In this document: in pieces, positions 15,775 to 25,574 of the stretch | Layout of the letters: every line of letters begins with the position of its first letter | How positions within the stretch are numbered: the first letter of the stretch is position 1 | Assembly: GCA_009782915.1 (NCBI GenBank) | Contig: WRIC01000010.1 | Span: 1 to 64,000 of the forward strand | Length of the DNA: 64,000 nt | Source: Propionibacteriaceae bacterium | GTDB taxonomy: Bacteria; Actinomycetota; Actinomycetes; Propionibacteriales; Propionibacteriaceae | Direction: 5' to 3' | Notes under the pieces: model-generated | Databases searched by the model: none | What the model was told of the DNA's origin: nothing | The model's input: the letters and a program-made list of their open reading frames with translations, nothing else | Made by a program: the position numbers and the translations under genes

Positions 15775-16305
15775 TTAATGACCCAGTGAAGTCGTGTCAA
15801 CATAGTGTGCACCAGCTGAGTAGGCGCGTACTGCTGCATCGATTGTGCCGGCCATCACATCGACATCATCGAGTTGGAGACTGGCCACCTGTCCATCGAT
15901 GCGGGTGACCTGGAAGGTGGGGGCTCGCCCGAAGTTTCCGCGCGTGACACGCAGGGCAGTCACATCGGCCCAGGCCATTCCTGTTCCGCGAACCCAGACG
16001 CCTTGACGGTCGACTGCAGCAGCGATTCCTTGTGGAAGCTTGGCAAGATACTTTTTGGCGCCTATCCAGGCAAAGATGCTCTGCAGAAGCATGAGCAGGG
16101 AGATGCCAATGCTGAGTCCAAACAGTAGACCAGCAAAAAGTGGGGTGAACATTTCTTTGCGCAAATAGTAGAGCACCCCACTGATCAGTGCAGCAAAGAT
16201 CACCCAAACGACCCGCATCGGGATCCGCGAGCGTGCCATAGCCACACGCGCTTGAGCAGTTGAGGGGTCGAATCCAACCAAGAGTTGTTCAGGCACGAGT
16301 CCCAT
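15775..16305 (-). CDS. membrane protein with PH-like C-terminal domain (176 aa)
   Basis: Two hydrophobic helices (VVWVIFAALISGVLYY and PLFAGLLFGLSIGISLLMLL) at about residues 30-80 precede a domain with GIAAAVDRQGVWVRGTGMAW and VTALRVTRG, the pattern of bacterial PH-like folds seen in actinobacterial membrane proteins. Function unknown. It stands alone, with repeats on both sides. Confidence 0.6.
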   Translation of the reverse strand: MGLVPEQLLVGFDPSTAQARVAMARSRIPMRVVWVIFAALISGVLYYLRKEMFTPLFAGLLFGLSIGISLLMLLQSIFAWIGAKKYLAKLPQGIAAAVDRQGVWVRGTGMAWADVTALRVTRGNFGRAPTFQVTRIDGQVASLQLDDVDVMAGTIDAAVRAYSAGAHYVDTTSLGH

Positions 16306-16336
16306 TCTAGTGGGTCCCGCGTGACAGGGGGAGGGT

Positions 16337-16402
16337 GGGACTTTGGGGACGGTACTGTTTTGTCACGTTCCTGGGACAAAACAGTACCGTCCCCAAAGTC
16401 CC
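16337..16402. repeat. GGGGACGGTACTG palindromic element with 28-bp perfect arms
   Basis: Bases 16337-16364 and 16375-16402 are perfect inverted repeats around a 10-base loop. The same sequence, with slightly shorter arms, lies inside the PH-domain gene at 7565-7619. It lies between divergent genes, upstream of ppa, and is probably a mobile REP-type palindrome. Confidence 0.9.
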
Positions 16403-16439
16403 GCGATAGACTCACATCACCGACGTCAAGGAGGTTTCT

Positions 16440-17018
16440 ATGGCGACCTATTCCCAGCCACACATTGAACCGGCACTTCGTTTTGATGTGACCATCGAGA
16501 TTCCTAAGGGAACAAAAAACAAGTACGAAATGGATCACCACACCGGGCGCATCCGACTGGACCGTACCTTGTTCACCTCGACCCAGTATCCCAACGACTA
16601 CGGCTTCATTGAGGGTACGCTCGGGCAGGACAATGATCCCCTCGATGCGATGGTCATCCTCCAGGAACCCACCTTCCCTGGTGCACTGATCGAATGCCGG
16701 GCGATCGGAATGTTCCGCATGACCGATGAGCAGGGCGGTGACGACAAGGTGCTCTGTATTGCCTCCGCTGATCTTCGTTCAGCAGGAATCAAGGAACTCA
16801 CTGATCTGTCGGATCTGACCCTGCTGGAGATCGAGCATTTCTTCTCGGTCTACAAGGACCTGGAGCCAGGAAAGTCAGTGGAGGGCGCCTACTGGGTGGG
16901 CCGCGCTGATGCCGAACGTGAAATCCATGAATCCTGGGCACGCGCCCGGGGAACCTCCCACGAAAACGAGTTCACCCCCACGGCCCCCAAGAAGGAAAAG
17001 AAGAAGGACCCTGCCTAA
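16440..17018 (+). CDS. ppa: inorganic pyrophosphatase
   Basis: The 192-residue family I enzyme has the signature DNDPLDAMV (about residues 61-69), RTLFTSTQYPNDYGFI and the Lys/Tyr active-site residues. It hydrolyses PPi. A short Lys-rich tail (APKKEKKKDPA) extends beyond the usual fold. The start is preceded by AAGGAGG (16428-16434). Confidence 0.95.
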   Translation: MATYSQPHIEPALRFDVTIEIPKGTKNKYEMDHHTGRIRLDRTLFTSTQYPNDYGFIEGTLGQDNDPLDAMVILQEPTFPGALIECRAIGMFRMTDEQGGDDKVLCIASADLRSAGIKELTDLSDLTLLEIEHFFSVYKDLEPGKSVEGAYWVGRADAEREIHESWARARGTSHENEFTPTAPKKEKKKDPA

Positions 17019-17160
17019 CACCAGCACCTGCCGGGGACTGCACTGCTGACCCACTGGCGGGACACACCTATGGAGGACTGCGCCGAGTCACACCTGACAG
17101 CAGAGGACGGACTCCCCCACGTCATCCTGCGCCCTCGCTGCGTCACCCTGCACCCCCAAA

Positions 17161-17398
17161 CCCGTCACCCTGCGCGAAGTCGCAGGGCCCAGACTACCCA
17201 GCTGTTCGACTGTGGATTCTGGATTCCGCGACTTCGCACGGAATGACCAAGGAGCAACTGTGGATTCTGGATTCCGCGACTTCGCACGGAATGACCAAGG
17301 AGTAACTGTGGATTCTGGATTCCGCGACTTCGCACGGAATGACCAAGGAGCAACTGTGGATTCTGGATTCCGCGACTTCGCGCAGAATGACGGGAAGT
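17161..17398. repeat. REP/BIME block with four 48-bp tandem units
   Basis: A GTCACCCTGCGCGAAGTCGC half is followed by four 48-bp units (17207-17398, unit TGTGGATTCTGGATTCCGCG...ATGACCAAGGAG). The unit is the reverse complement of the one at 12912-13151. The 420-bp gap between ppa and ygfZ contains no real gene; the open frames here encode the 16-residue repeat DSGFRDFARNDQGATV. Confidence 0.95.
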
Positions 17399-17444
17399 GA
17401 CAGTAAGACCAGGAAGTGCAGGGAAAGACGGGAGTGAGTGTCAT

Positions 17445-18335
17445 CTACTGGACAAGCAATTCGATTCGGGCGGGCACACCATCAATCAGGAGTTCCGTTT
17501 GGGCATCGAGCGAAGAGTCAACAAGCCCTAGCCCTATGGGGCCCAGCAGGTGGTGGTACGCCACCGTACCCATAAACCCAATGGTTACACTCGGGTCATG
17601 GGCAAGTACGGCAGGCAGTGGCTGGTGAGGAAGCCCTCGAGTGGATTGCTCCCCTGGAACGAATCTCTCTTCTGACCCATCGAGATGGAACCTGGCCAGT
17701 CGCCTGGGGCAGGAGCCTTGGAGGGAAATCCGCGCAACTGCCTCCTGACCGGGATAACATCCTTTGGTCCGTGACACATATTCCAGTGGCAAACCCAGTT
17801 CGTGAGGAAGAGTCGACTCGTCAGTGTCCACGCCGTACTGGGGAATCCCTTGGGCGATCCGGTAAGCAGTGAAAGCCCCCAAACTAACCGACTGACCTCG
17901 AAGAGACTCCTCTCGTAGATGGAAAACCTCATACCCGCCTAGACAACCTGTCGTACCCGAGCGCTGAAGATAACCCTCACATGGCGAGGGGCTCCAGGAC
18001 ACCTGCATCTCAGGGAGAATCTCCATCTCAACATCCCAACGAAACCTCACACCCATCACGTGATCCACCAGCGACTCACCCATGCCCTGCTCCACCCAAC
18101 CAAGAACAGCACCTTCCACACCCAACAATGCCAAAGGGAACAGGATCTCTCCATGTGGGTTCAAGAGATAGGTAGAAGTCGTCTCACCAGCACTCAACCT
18201 TTCAAGGTCTTGGGTGCCCAGTGCATGAAGAAGCCGGCAATAATCTTTCCCCGTGAATCGAACAACCTCACGTGGTGACAGATCAACAACACCTTCACCT
18301 CGCTCAAGCAGGCGTTGGTCAGCGAGAGGATCCAT
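17445..18335 (-). CDS. ygfZ: folate-binding protein YgfZ (GcvT-like)
   Basis: The 296-residue protein starts MDPLADQRLLERGEGVVDLS and contains the diagnostic KGCYPGQEAVAR motif (K-G-C-x-x-G-Q-E) at about residues 205-216. YgfZ proteins use folate in iron-sulfur cluster repair or assembly. ATG 18335 overlaps the stop of the nitrobindin-like gene (TGATG), and the pair is typical of actinobacteria. Confidence 0.9.
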   Translation of the reverse strand: MDPLADQRLLERGEGVVDLSPREVVRFTGKDYCRLLHALGTQDLERLSAGETTSTYLLNPHGEILFPLALLGVEGAVLGWVEQGMGESLVDHVMGVRFRWDVEMEILPEMQVSWSPSPCEGYLQRSGTTGCLGGYEVFHLREESLRGQSVSLGAFTAYRIAQGIPQYGVDTDESTLPHELGLPLEYVSRTKGCYPGQEAVARISLQGSCPRRLARFHLDGSEERFVPGEQSTRGLPHQPLPAVLAHDPSVTIGFMGTVAYHHLLGPIGLGLVDSSLDAQTELLIDGVPARIELLVQ

Positions 18336-18829
18336 CAGGCTCTCTTCAGCCGACCCCACAGATGGGGATGCAGATCGGTGCTGGTCGTACCGCGATCATA
18401 GGAGAACATCAGATCAGACTCCACATTGCCAAAGAGACGGTGCCCACCGGTAACCTCTACTTCTGAGGTGGTGGTACGGGCGACCACATCGGTGGTCAAC
18501 TCGATTTTGGCACCTTCGATCTTGCCCACATAGACCTCGGCGACGCCGTGGGGATGGACGATAACCACTTCGATGTCACCAGTGGGTTTCGGTCGGAAGA
18601 ACCCTGTTTCGACGCCGAGTGAATGAATAGGACTCCCCTGATCGTCCACTTCAAAGAGTTGCATGATGTAGTGGAGGTAGTTTCCTCCGTTCTCAGTGAA
18701 ATCAATGTTGACCCCGAAAGCGTGCTCACGCTCACCCGCAAACTCCCCATGCCCGGTCCCCTCCCAGTGACCTATCATCCAGGCCACACCCAGCAGATTG
18801 GTATCCAGTTTGTCATCAATCTCAAACAT
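18335..18829 (-). CDS. nitrobindin-like heme-binding protein (FABP-like)
   Basis: The 164-residue protein has GVAWMIGHWEGTGHGE near the N-terminus and a predicted beta-barrel, as in the DUF1794/nitrobindin family that binds heme and isomerises peroxynitrite. The distal-barrel LFGNVESDLMFSYD segment is also typical. ATG 18829 is chosen because the residues before it are not family-like and overlap a small upstream gene. Confidence 0.85.
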   Translation of the reverse strand: MFEIDDKLDTNLLGVAWMIGHWEGTGHGEFAGEREHAFGVNIDFTENGGNYLHYIMQLFEVDDQGSPIHSLGVETGFFRPKPTGDIEVVIVHPHGVAEVYVGKIEGAKIELTTDVVARTTTSEVEVTGGHRLFGNVESDLMFSYDRGTTSTDLHPHLWGRLKRA

Positions 18830-18941
18830 CAGTGTTGTCCTTCCGAAGATATCGTACGAGCCCTGTCCCCAACCACACGACGATGCCCACCCCAAGCGCC
18901 ACCATCAAACCAATTAATACCCAGAAACTCACTAGACCCAT
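18822..18941 (-). CDS. 39-aa single-pass membrane peptide
   Basis: ATG 18941 opens a 39-residue frame, MGLVSFWVLIGLMVALGVGI then VVWLGTGLVRYLRKDNTDV: one transmembrane helix and a basic cytoplasmic tail. Its TGA overlaps the ATG of the nitrobindin-like gene, which implies coupling. A -10-like TAGAAT lies 9 bases before the ATG, consistent with a leaderless start. Function unknown. Confidence 0.5.
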   Translation of the reverse strand: MGLVSFWVLIGLMVALGVGIVVWLGTGLVRYLRKDNTDV

Positions 18942-18974
18942 ACGCCCATTCTAGGGGACTACGGTAGTGACATA

Positions 18975-19001
18975 AGGGGACGGGGCGTTTGTCACATGCC
19001 C
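18975..19001. repeat. GGGGACGGGGCGTTTG partial repeat
   Basis: GGGGACGGGGCGTTTGTCAC followed by ATGCCCC is a single copy of the third repeat family, also found three times at 61660-61890. It lies in the gap before ppk, where I see nothing else up to 19160. Confidence 0.7.
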
Positions 19002-19160
19002 CCTCTCCCCAACGGTCAACTTACACTTGAGGATTTCTACCTGCGACTCGCTGAAAAAGAACCCTATTCCAGGTTTTTGCTCCAGGCAGGGGGTTGTCCG
19101 CTATCATCGAAGTGACGAAATGCCCCTTCGCGAGGCTTGGGAGAGGAAGGATGGGCCCCG

Positions 19161-22100
19161 ATGGACAGATCCCAGCGGTCGCCGCGCTCATCTCGGCGCC
19201 CTTCCCCGCGCCCACAGTCGTCTTCCCTGGCAGCTGAGTTCCTCGAATTGAGGGGAATGTCTGGCATGCAGGCTCTTCCCACTGAGGAGCAGATCGACCA
19301 GCTCTTGGCCATGCTGGATGATTCACAAACACCAGCGGACCCGTGGGAAGACGATGATCCGGATTCCTACCAGCCCCAACCTCCGCGACGTCCACCTAGA
19401 GAATCGTCTGGCTCCCATTCGCGTCCACGGCCATCATCACCCCAGAGGCCTCAACCGCGTTCTTCTTCGTCGAGACGCGACGCAACCACCGGACGTGATT
19501 CTTCCCTGTGGCAACATCCTGTGTCACGCCATGATTCTTCTTCGAGGTACGATCCACCCCCTCGATACGCTGACCCACTGCCAAGGTTTTCACCTCCAGC
19601 TCGCTACGACACGGTTGATCCTTTGGATACTTTCGAATTCCCTGTGATCCGTGAATCTGATTGGCTTCGGGCAGGGAAACCATCACGGAAATCCTCTCGC
19701 TCACCTGGGCGTTCCGCTCCTCAGGATCCACATGGATCATCTTCTTCTGGTTTCTTCGCCGAGGATCCACCTCCACAGGTTCGCCCTTCTCGACCTTCCC
19801 TTCCAGAGCACAGCCCCCAGCGTTCCGGTGGTAGTCTCTTTCCACCAACGACGCGTTCCACTCATTTTTCAACTAGCGAAGGTACCAAGCCCATGGATGA
19901 TTCACCCACTGGCACACCCAGCCCTCGTCAACCTCGTCGCGCCGAGGATCTTTTCAGGTTGGATCACACCTCAACTGGTGAGGACAATTCTGGTCTGCCA
20001 CTGTCTGACCGCATCCTTGCTTCACTGACCCACAACACCCCTGCACTCAAACTCGATTCTGGCACCTCACCGACTGGCGCTTCACAACTTCCACCTCCGC
20101 AGGCTAATCCGCATCCGGCGCCTTCCACGCTCGCAACCTCAAGCTCACCTGCTTCCCCTGTCGCCTATCCTGCGATGCCTGCTGACTTTACTTTGACAGA
20201 GGAGGAGGCTCCCTTGATGTCCGCTGATGATATTCCGCAGATCCCTGACCTGAACACCGCACCACCATCTGGTGAGGATCAACCGTCTCCCCCGCCTGAC
20301 TTGGTGATCCCTGAGGTTGTCATGCCTCATCCTTCTATTCCTCTTGCTTATCCGCCAGCCGACACCACTCCTCTTCCGATACCGGAGGCCCCTGCACCGG
20401 CCCAGGACCCCAGTGGTCTCCCCTCGGATCGCTATCTGGATCGTGAGCTGAGTTGGTTGTCGTTCAACCAGCGCGTTTTGGAGCTCGCGAAGGATCGACC
20501 GCGGGTTCCTCTGCTGGAAAGAGCAAGGTTCCTGGCGATTTTCTCGTCCAACTTGGATGAGTTTTTTATGGTACGCGTGGCAGGGCTCAGGCGTCGCATG
20601 GAGGCCGGGCTTGCTCAACCTGGCAGCTCGGGGCTTCTTCCGCGTGACCTTCATGAGGCGATCATCGCAACGGTTGTTGACCTGGTGGAGGAGCAGTCAC
20701 GAATCTATAATCAGGAGATCGTTCCCGAGCTCGCCGCTAAAGGTATCTTTATTTTGAGGTGGCCGGATCTGTCACAGGAGGAGCGTGAGAAACTCTCGGA
20801 GCTTTTCAAGGAGCGTATCTATCCTGTGCTCACTCCTCAAGCGGTGGATCCTTCTCACCCTTTCCCCTATATTTCTGGTCTGAGCCTCAATTTGGCGATC
20901 CAGTTGCGCAACCCTCAAACAAAGAGACACCTGTTTGCTCGTATCAAGGTTCCGAATGTTCTTCCTCGTTTCCTTCAGGTATCTGAGGGTCGTTTCATTC
21001 CTCTCGATGATGTGATCTGCCACAATTTGGACATGATTTTCACGGGCATGGAGGTCATTAATTCCACCATGTTCCGGGTGACCCGCAATGAGGACGTTGA
21101 GGTTGAAGAGGATGATGCGGAAAACATCCTAACCGCACTTGAGAAGGAACTGATGGGTCGCAAACTCGGTCAGCCTCCTGTGCGTCTCGAAGTGGAGACC
21201 ACTATTGAATGTGAGATGCTGGATCTTCTCACCTCCCAATTGGGCATCAGCCGTGATGAGGTAATTCCTGTAGGTACGCCACTGGATCTCACTGGCCTCT
21301 TCCTTATCGCTGACATGGATCGCCAGGATTTGAAGTATCCTGCTTTCCTTCCGAAGACTCCCCCGAACCTCTCGGAGGTGGAGACTTCTCGCCCAGCTGA
21401 CTTGTTTGGCGCTTTGAAGAAACGTGATGTTCTTCTCCATCACCCTTATGATCCTTTCGCCACTACCGTGCAAAGGTTCATTGAGCAGGCTGCTGCTGAT
21501 CCTCAGGTGTTGGCGATCAAGCAAACCCTCTATCGTACGAGTGGGGATTCTCCGATTATCGATGCGCTGATCGAAGCTGCCCGCAGTGGCAAACAGGTGT
21601 TGGCGTTGGTGGAGATTAAGGCCCGTTTCGATGAGGAGGCCAATATTGCGTGGGCCCGTAAGCTGGAGAAAGCCGGGGTTCATGTGGTCTATGGTTTGGT
21701 GGGCTTGAAGACTCACTGCAAGCTTTCTTTGGTGATCCGTGATGAGGGTGGTGTGGTCAGGCGCTATTGCCATATTGGTACGGGCAACTACAACCCGAAG
21801 ACTGCCCGTCTCTACGAGGATATGGGGTTGCTGACGTCTAATCCGATTATCGCTGAGGATGTGGCTCGACTGTTCAACCACTTGTCGGGGATGACTGCCG
21901 AATCTAATTATCGTCGCCTGTTGGTGGCACCTCATGGGATTCGTTCTGGGCTGATGGCCATGATTGAACACGAGATTGAGCTTCAGAAGAAGGGCACCCC
22001 CGGTCGTATCCGCATCAAGGTGAATTCGATTGTCGACGAGGAGATCATGGATGCCCTCTACCGCGCTTCTGCAGCTGGGGTTCGGGTGGATCTGTGGGTT

Positions 22101-22481
22101 CGTGGCATCTGTGCCCTGAAGGGTTCTGTTCCTGGTTTGAGCGACAATATCCGGGTCCGCTCGATTCTGGGTCGCTTCTTGGAGCATTCTCGGTTGTATT
22201 GGTTCGAGAATGGTGGTTCCCCTCGTGTGGGTATCGGATCAGCCGATTTGATGCATCGCAACCTTGATCGTCGCGTGGAAGCTATTGTCCATCTCACCAG
22301 TGAGGACCATGTCGCCCAGGTTGGTTCGCTTTTCGATCTGGCTTTTGATGATCGTACGGCCTCATGGTGGCTGACAGATAAGGGCTGGGAGCAGCGTACT
22401 GCCGATGTTCAGGGTAATCCTCTGCTTGATCTTCAAGACCATCTCATTCAGGCAACTAAGAAACGTCGTAGTACCAGCTAG
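19161..22481 (+). CDS. ppk: polyphosphate kinase 1 with long disordered N-terminal extension
   Basis: The catalytic part starts at about residue 424 ([20 protein letters not shown]) and covers the usual 680 residues, with [13 protein letters not shown] containing the phospho-accepting His and [20 protein letters not shown]. It polymerises phosphate from ATP. The first 420 or so residues are rich in Pro, Ser and Arg, with no domain, and have no counterpart in standard Ppk1. ATG 19161 is preferred over TTG 19137. The next gene is the mutT1-type Nudix gene, as in mycobacteria. Confidence 0.92.
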   Translation: MDRSQRSPRSSRRPSPRPQSSSLAAEFLELRGMSGMQALPTEEQIDQLLAMLDDSQTPADPWEDDDPDSYQPQPPRRPPRESSGSHSRPRPSSPQRPQPRSSSSRRDATTGRDSSLWQHPVSRHDSSSRYDPPPRYADPLPRFSPPARYDTVDPLDTFEFPVIRESDWLRAGKPSRKSSRSPGRSAPQDPHGSSSSGFFAEDPPPQVRPSRPSLPEHSPQRSGGSLFPPTTRSTHFSTSEGTKPMDDSPTGTPSPRQPRRAEDLFRLDHTSTGEDNSGLPLSDRILASLTHNTPALKLDSGTSPTGASQLPPPQANPHPAPSTLATSSSPASPVAYPAMPADFTLTEEEAPLMSADDIPQIPDLNTAPPSGEDQPSPPPDLVIPEVVMPHPSIPLAYPPADTTPLPIPEAPAPAQDPSGLPSDRYLDRELSWLSFNQRVLELAKDRPRVPLLERARFLAIFSSNLDEFFMVRVAGLRRRMEAGLAQPGSSGLLPRDLHEAIIATVVDLVEEQSRIYNQEIVPELAAKGIFILRWPDLSQEEREKLSELFKERIYPVLTPQAVDPSHPFPYISGLSLNLAIQLRNPQTKRHLFARIKVPNVLPRFLQVSEGRFIPLDDVICHNLDMIFTGMEVINSTMFRVTRNEDVEVEEDDAENILTALEKELMGRKLGQPPVRLEVETTIECEMLDLLTSQLGISRDEVIPVGTPLDLTGLFLIADMDRQDLKYPAFLPKTPPNLSEVETSRPADLFGALKKRDVLLHHPYDPFATTVQRFIEQAAADPQVLAIKQTLYRTSGDSPIIDALIEAARSGKQVLALVEIKARFDEEANIAWARKLEKAGVHVVYGLVGLKTHCKLSLVIRDEGGVVRRYCHIGTGNYNPKTARLYEDMGLLTSNPIIAEDVARLFNHLSGMTAESNYRRLLVAPHGIRSGLMAMIEHEIELQKKGTPGRIRIKVNSIVDEEIMDALYRASAAGVRVDLWVRGICALKGSVPGLSDNIRVRSILGRFLEHSRLYWFENGGSPRVGIGSADLMHRNLDRRVEAIVHLTSEDHVAQVGSLFDLAFDDRTASWWLTDKGWEQRTADVQGNPLLDLQDHLIQATKKRRSTS

Positions 22482-22496
22482 TGCGAATCATTGCGC

Positions 22497-22743
22497 ACCC
22501 CCGTCTTTCTGCGCGACTCTTCTCCCGTCTTTCTGCGCGACTCTTCTCCCGTCTGCGCGAAGTCGCAGAATCCAGAATCCATAGTTGCTCCTTGGTCATT
22601 CCGTGCGAAGTCACGGAATCCAGACTCCACAGTTGTTCAAATGTGATGTCTGGACCCTGCGACTCCGCGCAGGGAGACGGGGTGGGGGGTCAATCCGTGT
22701 GAACCCTCACCGTGTCTTTCTGCGCAAAGTCGCAGAATCCAAG
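22497..22743. repeat. REP/BIME repeat block between ppk and mutT1
   Basis: Three CCCGTCTTTCTGCGCGACTC-type partial units, then AGTCGCAGAATCCAGAATCC, one TCCTTGGTCATTCCGTGCGA unit of the 48-bp type, a CTGGACCCTGCGACTCCGCG half and a final GTCTTTCTGCGCAAAGTCGC half. No gene is seen in this gap. Confidence 0.9.
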
Positions 22744-22764
22744 CCCCATGTGTAGGGTGGTGAT

Positions 22765-23652
22765 GTGGGCATCGAGACGGAACCGATCTGGGCAGCGGGG
22801 GCTGTCCCTGTGCGTGGTGAAGCTAAGGATTATGAGGTGATGCTCATTCACCGTCCCAGCTACGACGATTGGACCTTGCCAAAGGGCAAACCAAAAACCC
22901 AGGAATTTCTCACATCAACGGCAGTACGCGAGGTTGCCGAGGAGACCGGCGTCACGATTCGTCTAGGTGCGCCACTTGCATCAACGCGTTACCCTGTGGG
23001 CCAGTCGATGAAGTTCACCCACTGGTGGGTGGGGGTTCCGGTGAAGTCGAGGAAGCATAAGCCTAATTCTGAGGTTGATCAGGCGGTGTGGATGAGCGCG
23101 AAGAAGGCAAGGAAAATACTGTCCTACGCCGATGAGCGGGAGGTTCTTGAAGAGGCCCTCTTTCTTCCTCCCACGACTCCGCTGATTCTTTTGCGACATG
23201 CCAAAGCTGTGCGGCGTTTCGAGTGGAGGAAGGCTGACAGTCTGCGTCCTTTGGCGAAGAAGGGCCAGGCCCAGTTGCCGTACCTTTCCCAGATTCTGCA
23301 ACCTTTCGGTGTGAGGACCTTGGTCTCTTCGAGTGCGCTACGTTGCGTACAGACCCTAGAAAAGTACGCGCAAGATCATCAACTGTCTGTGACCGCCACG
23401 GATGCTCTCAGTGAAGAAACCGCCACTGATCGGGAAGCGACAGCCTATATCTCTCGTCTGGCATCCCAGGTGGCGACAACCCAAGTCCCAGCGGTGGCCT
23501 GTGGTCATGCTCCGCTGTTGGCAGCCATGATGGCGAGTGTTGGTGTTCCGGTGAGACCACTGTCCACAGCTTCCTGTGTGGTGGTCCACCTGGATACCCA
23601 GGGCACAACGATCCGCAGTGAATGGCATGACACGTTGAGAACCAAACGCTAG
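22765..23652 (+). CDS. MutT1-type Nudix hydrolase with histidine-phosphatase domain
   Basis: The 295-residue protein has an N-terminal Nudix box (G at LPKGKPKTQE, then REVAEETG, fitting Gx5Ex7REVxEExG) at about residues 38-60. A C-terminal histidine-phosphatase domain starts with LLRHAKAVRR. This two-domain plan matches mycobacterial MutT1, which clears 8-oxo-dGTP or diadenosine polyphosphates. It lies downstream of ppk, a conserved actinobacterial neighbourhood. Confidence 0.88.
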   Translation: MGIETEPIWAAGAVPVRGEAKDYEVMLIHRPSYDDWTLPKGKPKTQEFLTSTAVREVAEETGVTIRLGAPLASTRYPVGQSMKFTHWWVGVPVKSRKHKPNSEVDQAVWMSAKKARKILSYADEREVLEEALFLPPTTPLILLRHAKAVRRFEWRKADSLRPLAKKGQAQLPYLSQILQPFGVRTLVSSSALRCVQTLEKYAQDHQLSVTATDALSEETATDREATAYISRLASQVATTQVPAVACGHAPLLAAMMASVGVPVRPLSTASCVVVHLDTQGTTIRSEWHDTLRTKR

Positions 23653-23673
23653 GCCCTCAAGCAGATTCTCTTT

Positions 23674-23830
23674 CTAGGTTCCTTGCTGGAGTGCCGTGGC
23701 TGGTTCGAGTCGAGCCGCTCGAATGGCCGGCATGAGCCCGGAGACTGTCCCAATGATGACCCCTAGCATCACTGCGATCCCCACTAAACGAAGATCAAGC
23801 ACGGGAGTCCACTGATTGATTGCAGGAAAC
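23674..23830 (-). pseudogene. C-terminal remnant of a MacB/FtsX-type permease
   Basis: Directly after the aldolase stop the minus strand encodes about 52 residues: a hydrophobic helix (LVGIAVMLGVIIGTVSGLMP) and AIRAARLEPATALQQGT, the usual end of MacB-like ABC permeases (PARKAARLDPIEALR type). The rest of the gene is absent, so this is a decayed 3' end left by a deletion that placed the aldolase gene here. Confidence 0.55.
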
Positions 23831-24472
23831 CTACCCCTGGGGTCGGGAGTAGTTGTTGGGGATCAACGCCACTGCATCAAGAGCCTCTTTGACGAGTTTG
23901 GTGATCCCGGAGAAGGCACAGGAGTCGATGAGAGCCTGGGGGGTCATCCAGGTTCCGCTGACTGCGGGAACACAATCCATGGTCAAGTATTCGGCGAGAT
24001 TCTTTTGTTTGACCCCACCGGTGGGGATAAAGCTGGTGGTGGTGAAAGGGGCCGACAGGGCTGAGATTGCTCGTGAGCCACCGAAGAGATCCACAGGGAA
24101 CACTGCGACAGTATCCAGGCCGAGGGCTTGGGCTGCCATGATTTCACCGGGGGTTCCGATACCAGGGAAGATGGGTTTGCCGGCCAATTGTGCTTCGCGA
24201 ATGATGTCTGCGCGTACCCCTGGGCTCATGAGGAACTGGGCCCCGGCTTCCACAGCGAGTTCAACCTGGGCTGGTTCGAGAACGGTTCCCGCACCAACAA
24301 CCATGCCCTCCACCTCGCTCATGATGGCGATCGACTCAGCAGCTGCTTCGGTACGGAAAGTGACCTCAGCAATGGGAAGACCAGCCTCCACCAGCGTTGT
24401 CGCCAAGGCATAGGCATCCTCAGCATTGTTGATTACCACAATAGGGATGAGTCTCTTATTGAAGAGTTCCAT
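23831..24472 (-). CDS. KDPG/KHG-aldolase family protein lacking the usual Schiff-base lysine
   Basis: The 213-residue protein is full-length for the family: EVTFRTEAA with the catalytic Glu, GAGTVL, FPGIGTPGEI, FIPTGGV. In E. coli Eda the Schiff-base lysine sits just before FPAE (KFFPAE); the matching segment here is TVAVFPVD, with Ala at residue 123. No nearby lysine takes its place. It may have lost aldolase activity or act by another mechanism. It lies alone next to the Opp operon. Confidence 0.8.
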   Translation of the reverse strand: MELFNKRLIPIVVINNAEDAYALATTLVEAGLPIAEVTFRTEAAAESIAIMSEVEGMVVGAGTVLEPAQVELAVEAGAQFLMSPGVRADIIREAQLAGKPIFPGIGTPGEIMAAQALGLDTVAVFPVDLFGGSRAISALSAPFTTTSFIPTGGVKQKNLAEYLTMDCVPAVSGTWMTPQALIDSCAFSGITKLVKEALDAVALIPNNYSRPQG

Positions 24473-24518
24473 CTGGCCTCCTTGAATAAATCCTGAATTA
24501 TTCTAGCTGAGAGATATG

Positions 24519-25574
24519 TCACCCAGTAATTCGTGGACCGGGAACATGGCAGGCACACAGGTGAGTACGTTGCCCGTCGCGATGTTCCCTCAGTTCAGGG
24601 AGCACTTCGCTGCACGCGGTAAACGCTGAATCACCGAGCTCACCTTGGGCTTTCAGTTTCCAACACCTCGTATGGAATCGACACCCCGCAGGGGGATTCG
24701 CCGGTGAGGGTACGTCCCCGGTCAACACAATCTGGTTGGATGAGTCTTTCAGTGTCGGATCAGGTACGGGCACAGCTGAGAGCAGAGCTTGGGTGTACGG
24801 ATGGGTGGGGCGATCATAGATTTCTTCTTCGTTACCCATCTCGGCGATCCGACCCAGATACATCACCGCCACCCGGTCACAGATATGGCGGACCACCGCC
24901 AGATCATGGGCAATAAACACGTACGCCAACCCCAACTCGGCCTGGAGTTTCTCCAATAGGTTGACCACCTGGGCTTGAACCGACACATCCAAGGCAGAGA
25001 CCGGCTCATCAAGGATGAGCACCTTCGGGTTCAAAGCGATACCGCGAGCCACACCAATACGCTGGCGCTGGCCACCAGAAAACTGGTGGGGGTAACGCGA
25101 AATATGCTCAGGGTTGAGACCCACCATGTCGAGTAGTTCTTGAACCTTGGCCCGCCTGGATCCTTTCGGTGCCACCTCAGGATGAATCTTGAAGGGCTCC
25201 CCCACAATATCCCCCACCGTCATGCGAGGATTGAGAGAGGTGTAGGGGTCCTGGAAAACAATCTGAATATTGCGTCGAAGTTTCTTCATCGCTGCACCAT
25301 TCAGCGGTTGTCTATACATTTCCACACCATCGAAGAACACTGACCCTGAGGTGGGTTCCTCCAACCTCATCAGCAGACGACCCAGCGTGGATTTCCCACA
25401 GCCAGATTCGCCAACAACACCGAGGGTTTCGCCCGGGTGAAGATCAAAGGAAACCCCATCGACAGCGCGAACAAACCCAGTGGTGTGACGGATGACACCG
25501 GTCTTGATCGGATAGTGCTTGACCAGGTCACGGGCTTGGAGTAAAACAGAATTAGTGTCTATCGTCTTCTTCAT
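24519..25574 (-). CDS. oppF: oligopeptide ABC transporter ATP-binding protein OppF
   Basis: The 351-residue ATPase has Walker [12 protein letters not shown], signature [14 protein letters not shown], Walker [14 protein letters not shown], and the C-terminal Opp/Dpp extension with the [14 protein letters not shown] cysteine motif. With OppD it powers peptide import. ATG 25574 overlaps the oppD stop. Confidence 0.92.
   Translation of the reverse strand: MKKTIDTNSVLLQARDLVKHYPIKTGVIRHTTGFVRAVDGVSFDLHPGETLGVVGESGCGKSTLGRLLMRLEEPTSGSVFFDGVEMYRQPLNGAAMKKLRRNIQIVFQDPYTSLNPRMTVGDIVGEPFKIHPEVAPKGSRRAKVQELLDMVGLNPEHISRYPHQFSGGQRQRIGVARGIALNPKVLILDEPVSALDVSVQAQVVNLLEKLQAELGLAYVFIAHDLAVVRHICDRVAVMYLGRIAEMGNEEEIYDRPTHPYTQALLSAVPVPDPTLKDSSNQIVLTGDVPSPANPPAGCRFHTRCWKLKAQGELGDSAFTACSEVLPELREHRDGQRTHLCACHVPGPRITG

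Noticed and set aside
17212-17400. Open frame encoding four DSGFRDFARNDQGATV-type repeats
   Set aside because: It lies entirely within an intergenic repeat array with no ribosome-binding site, so the frame is a by-product of the 48-bp period.
19027-19160. Possible short gene upstream of ppk (reads LTLEDFYLRLAEKEPYSRF)
   Set aside because: The protein-like frame has no start codon or ribosome-binding site and ends before ppk. There is not enough support to call it.
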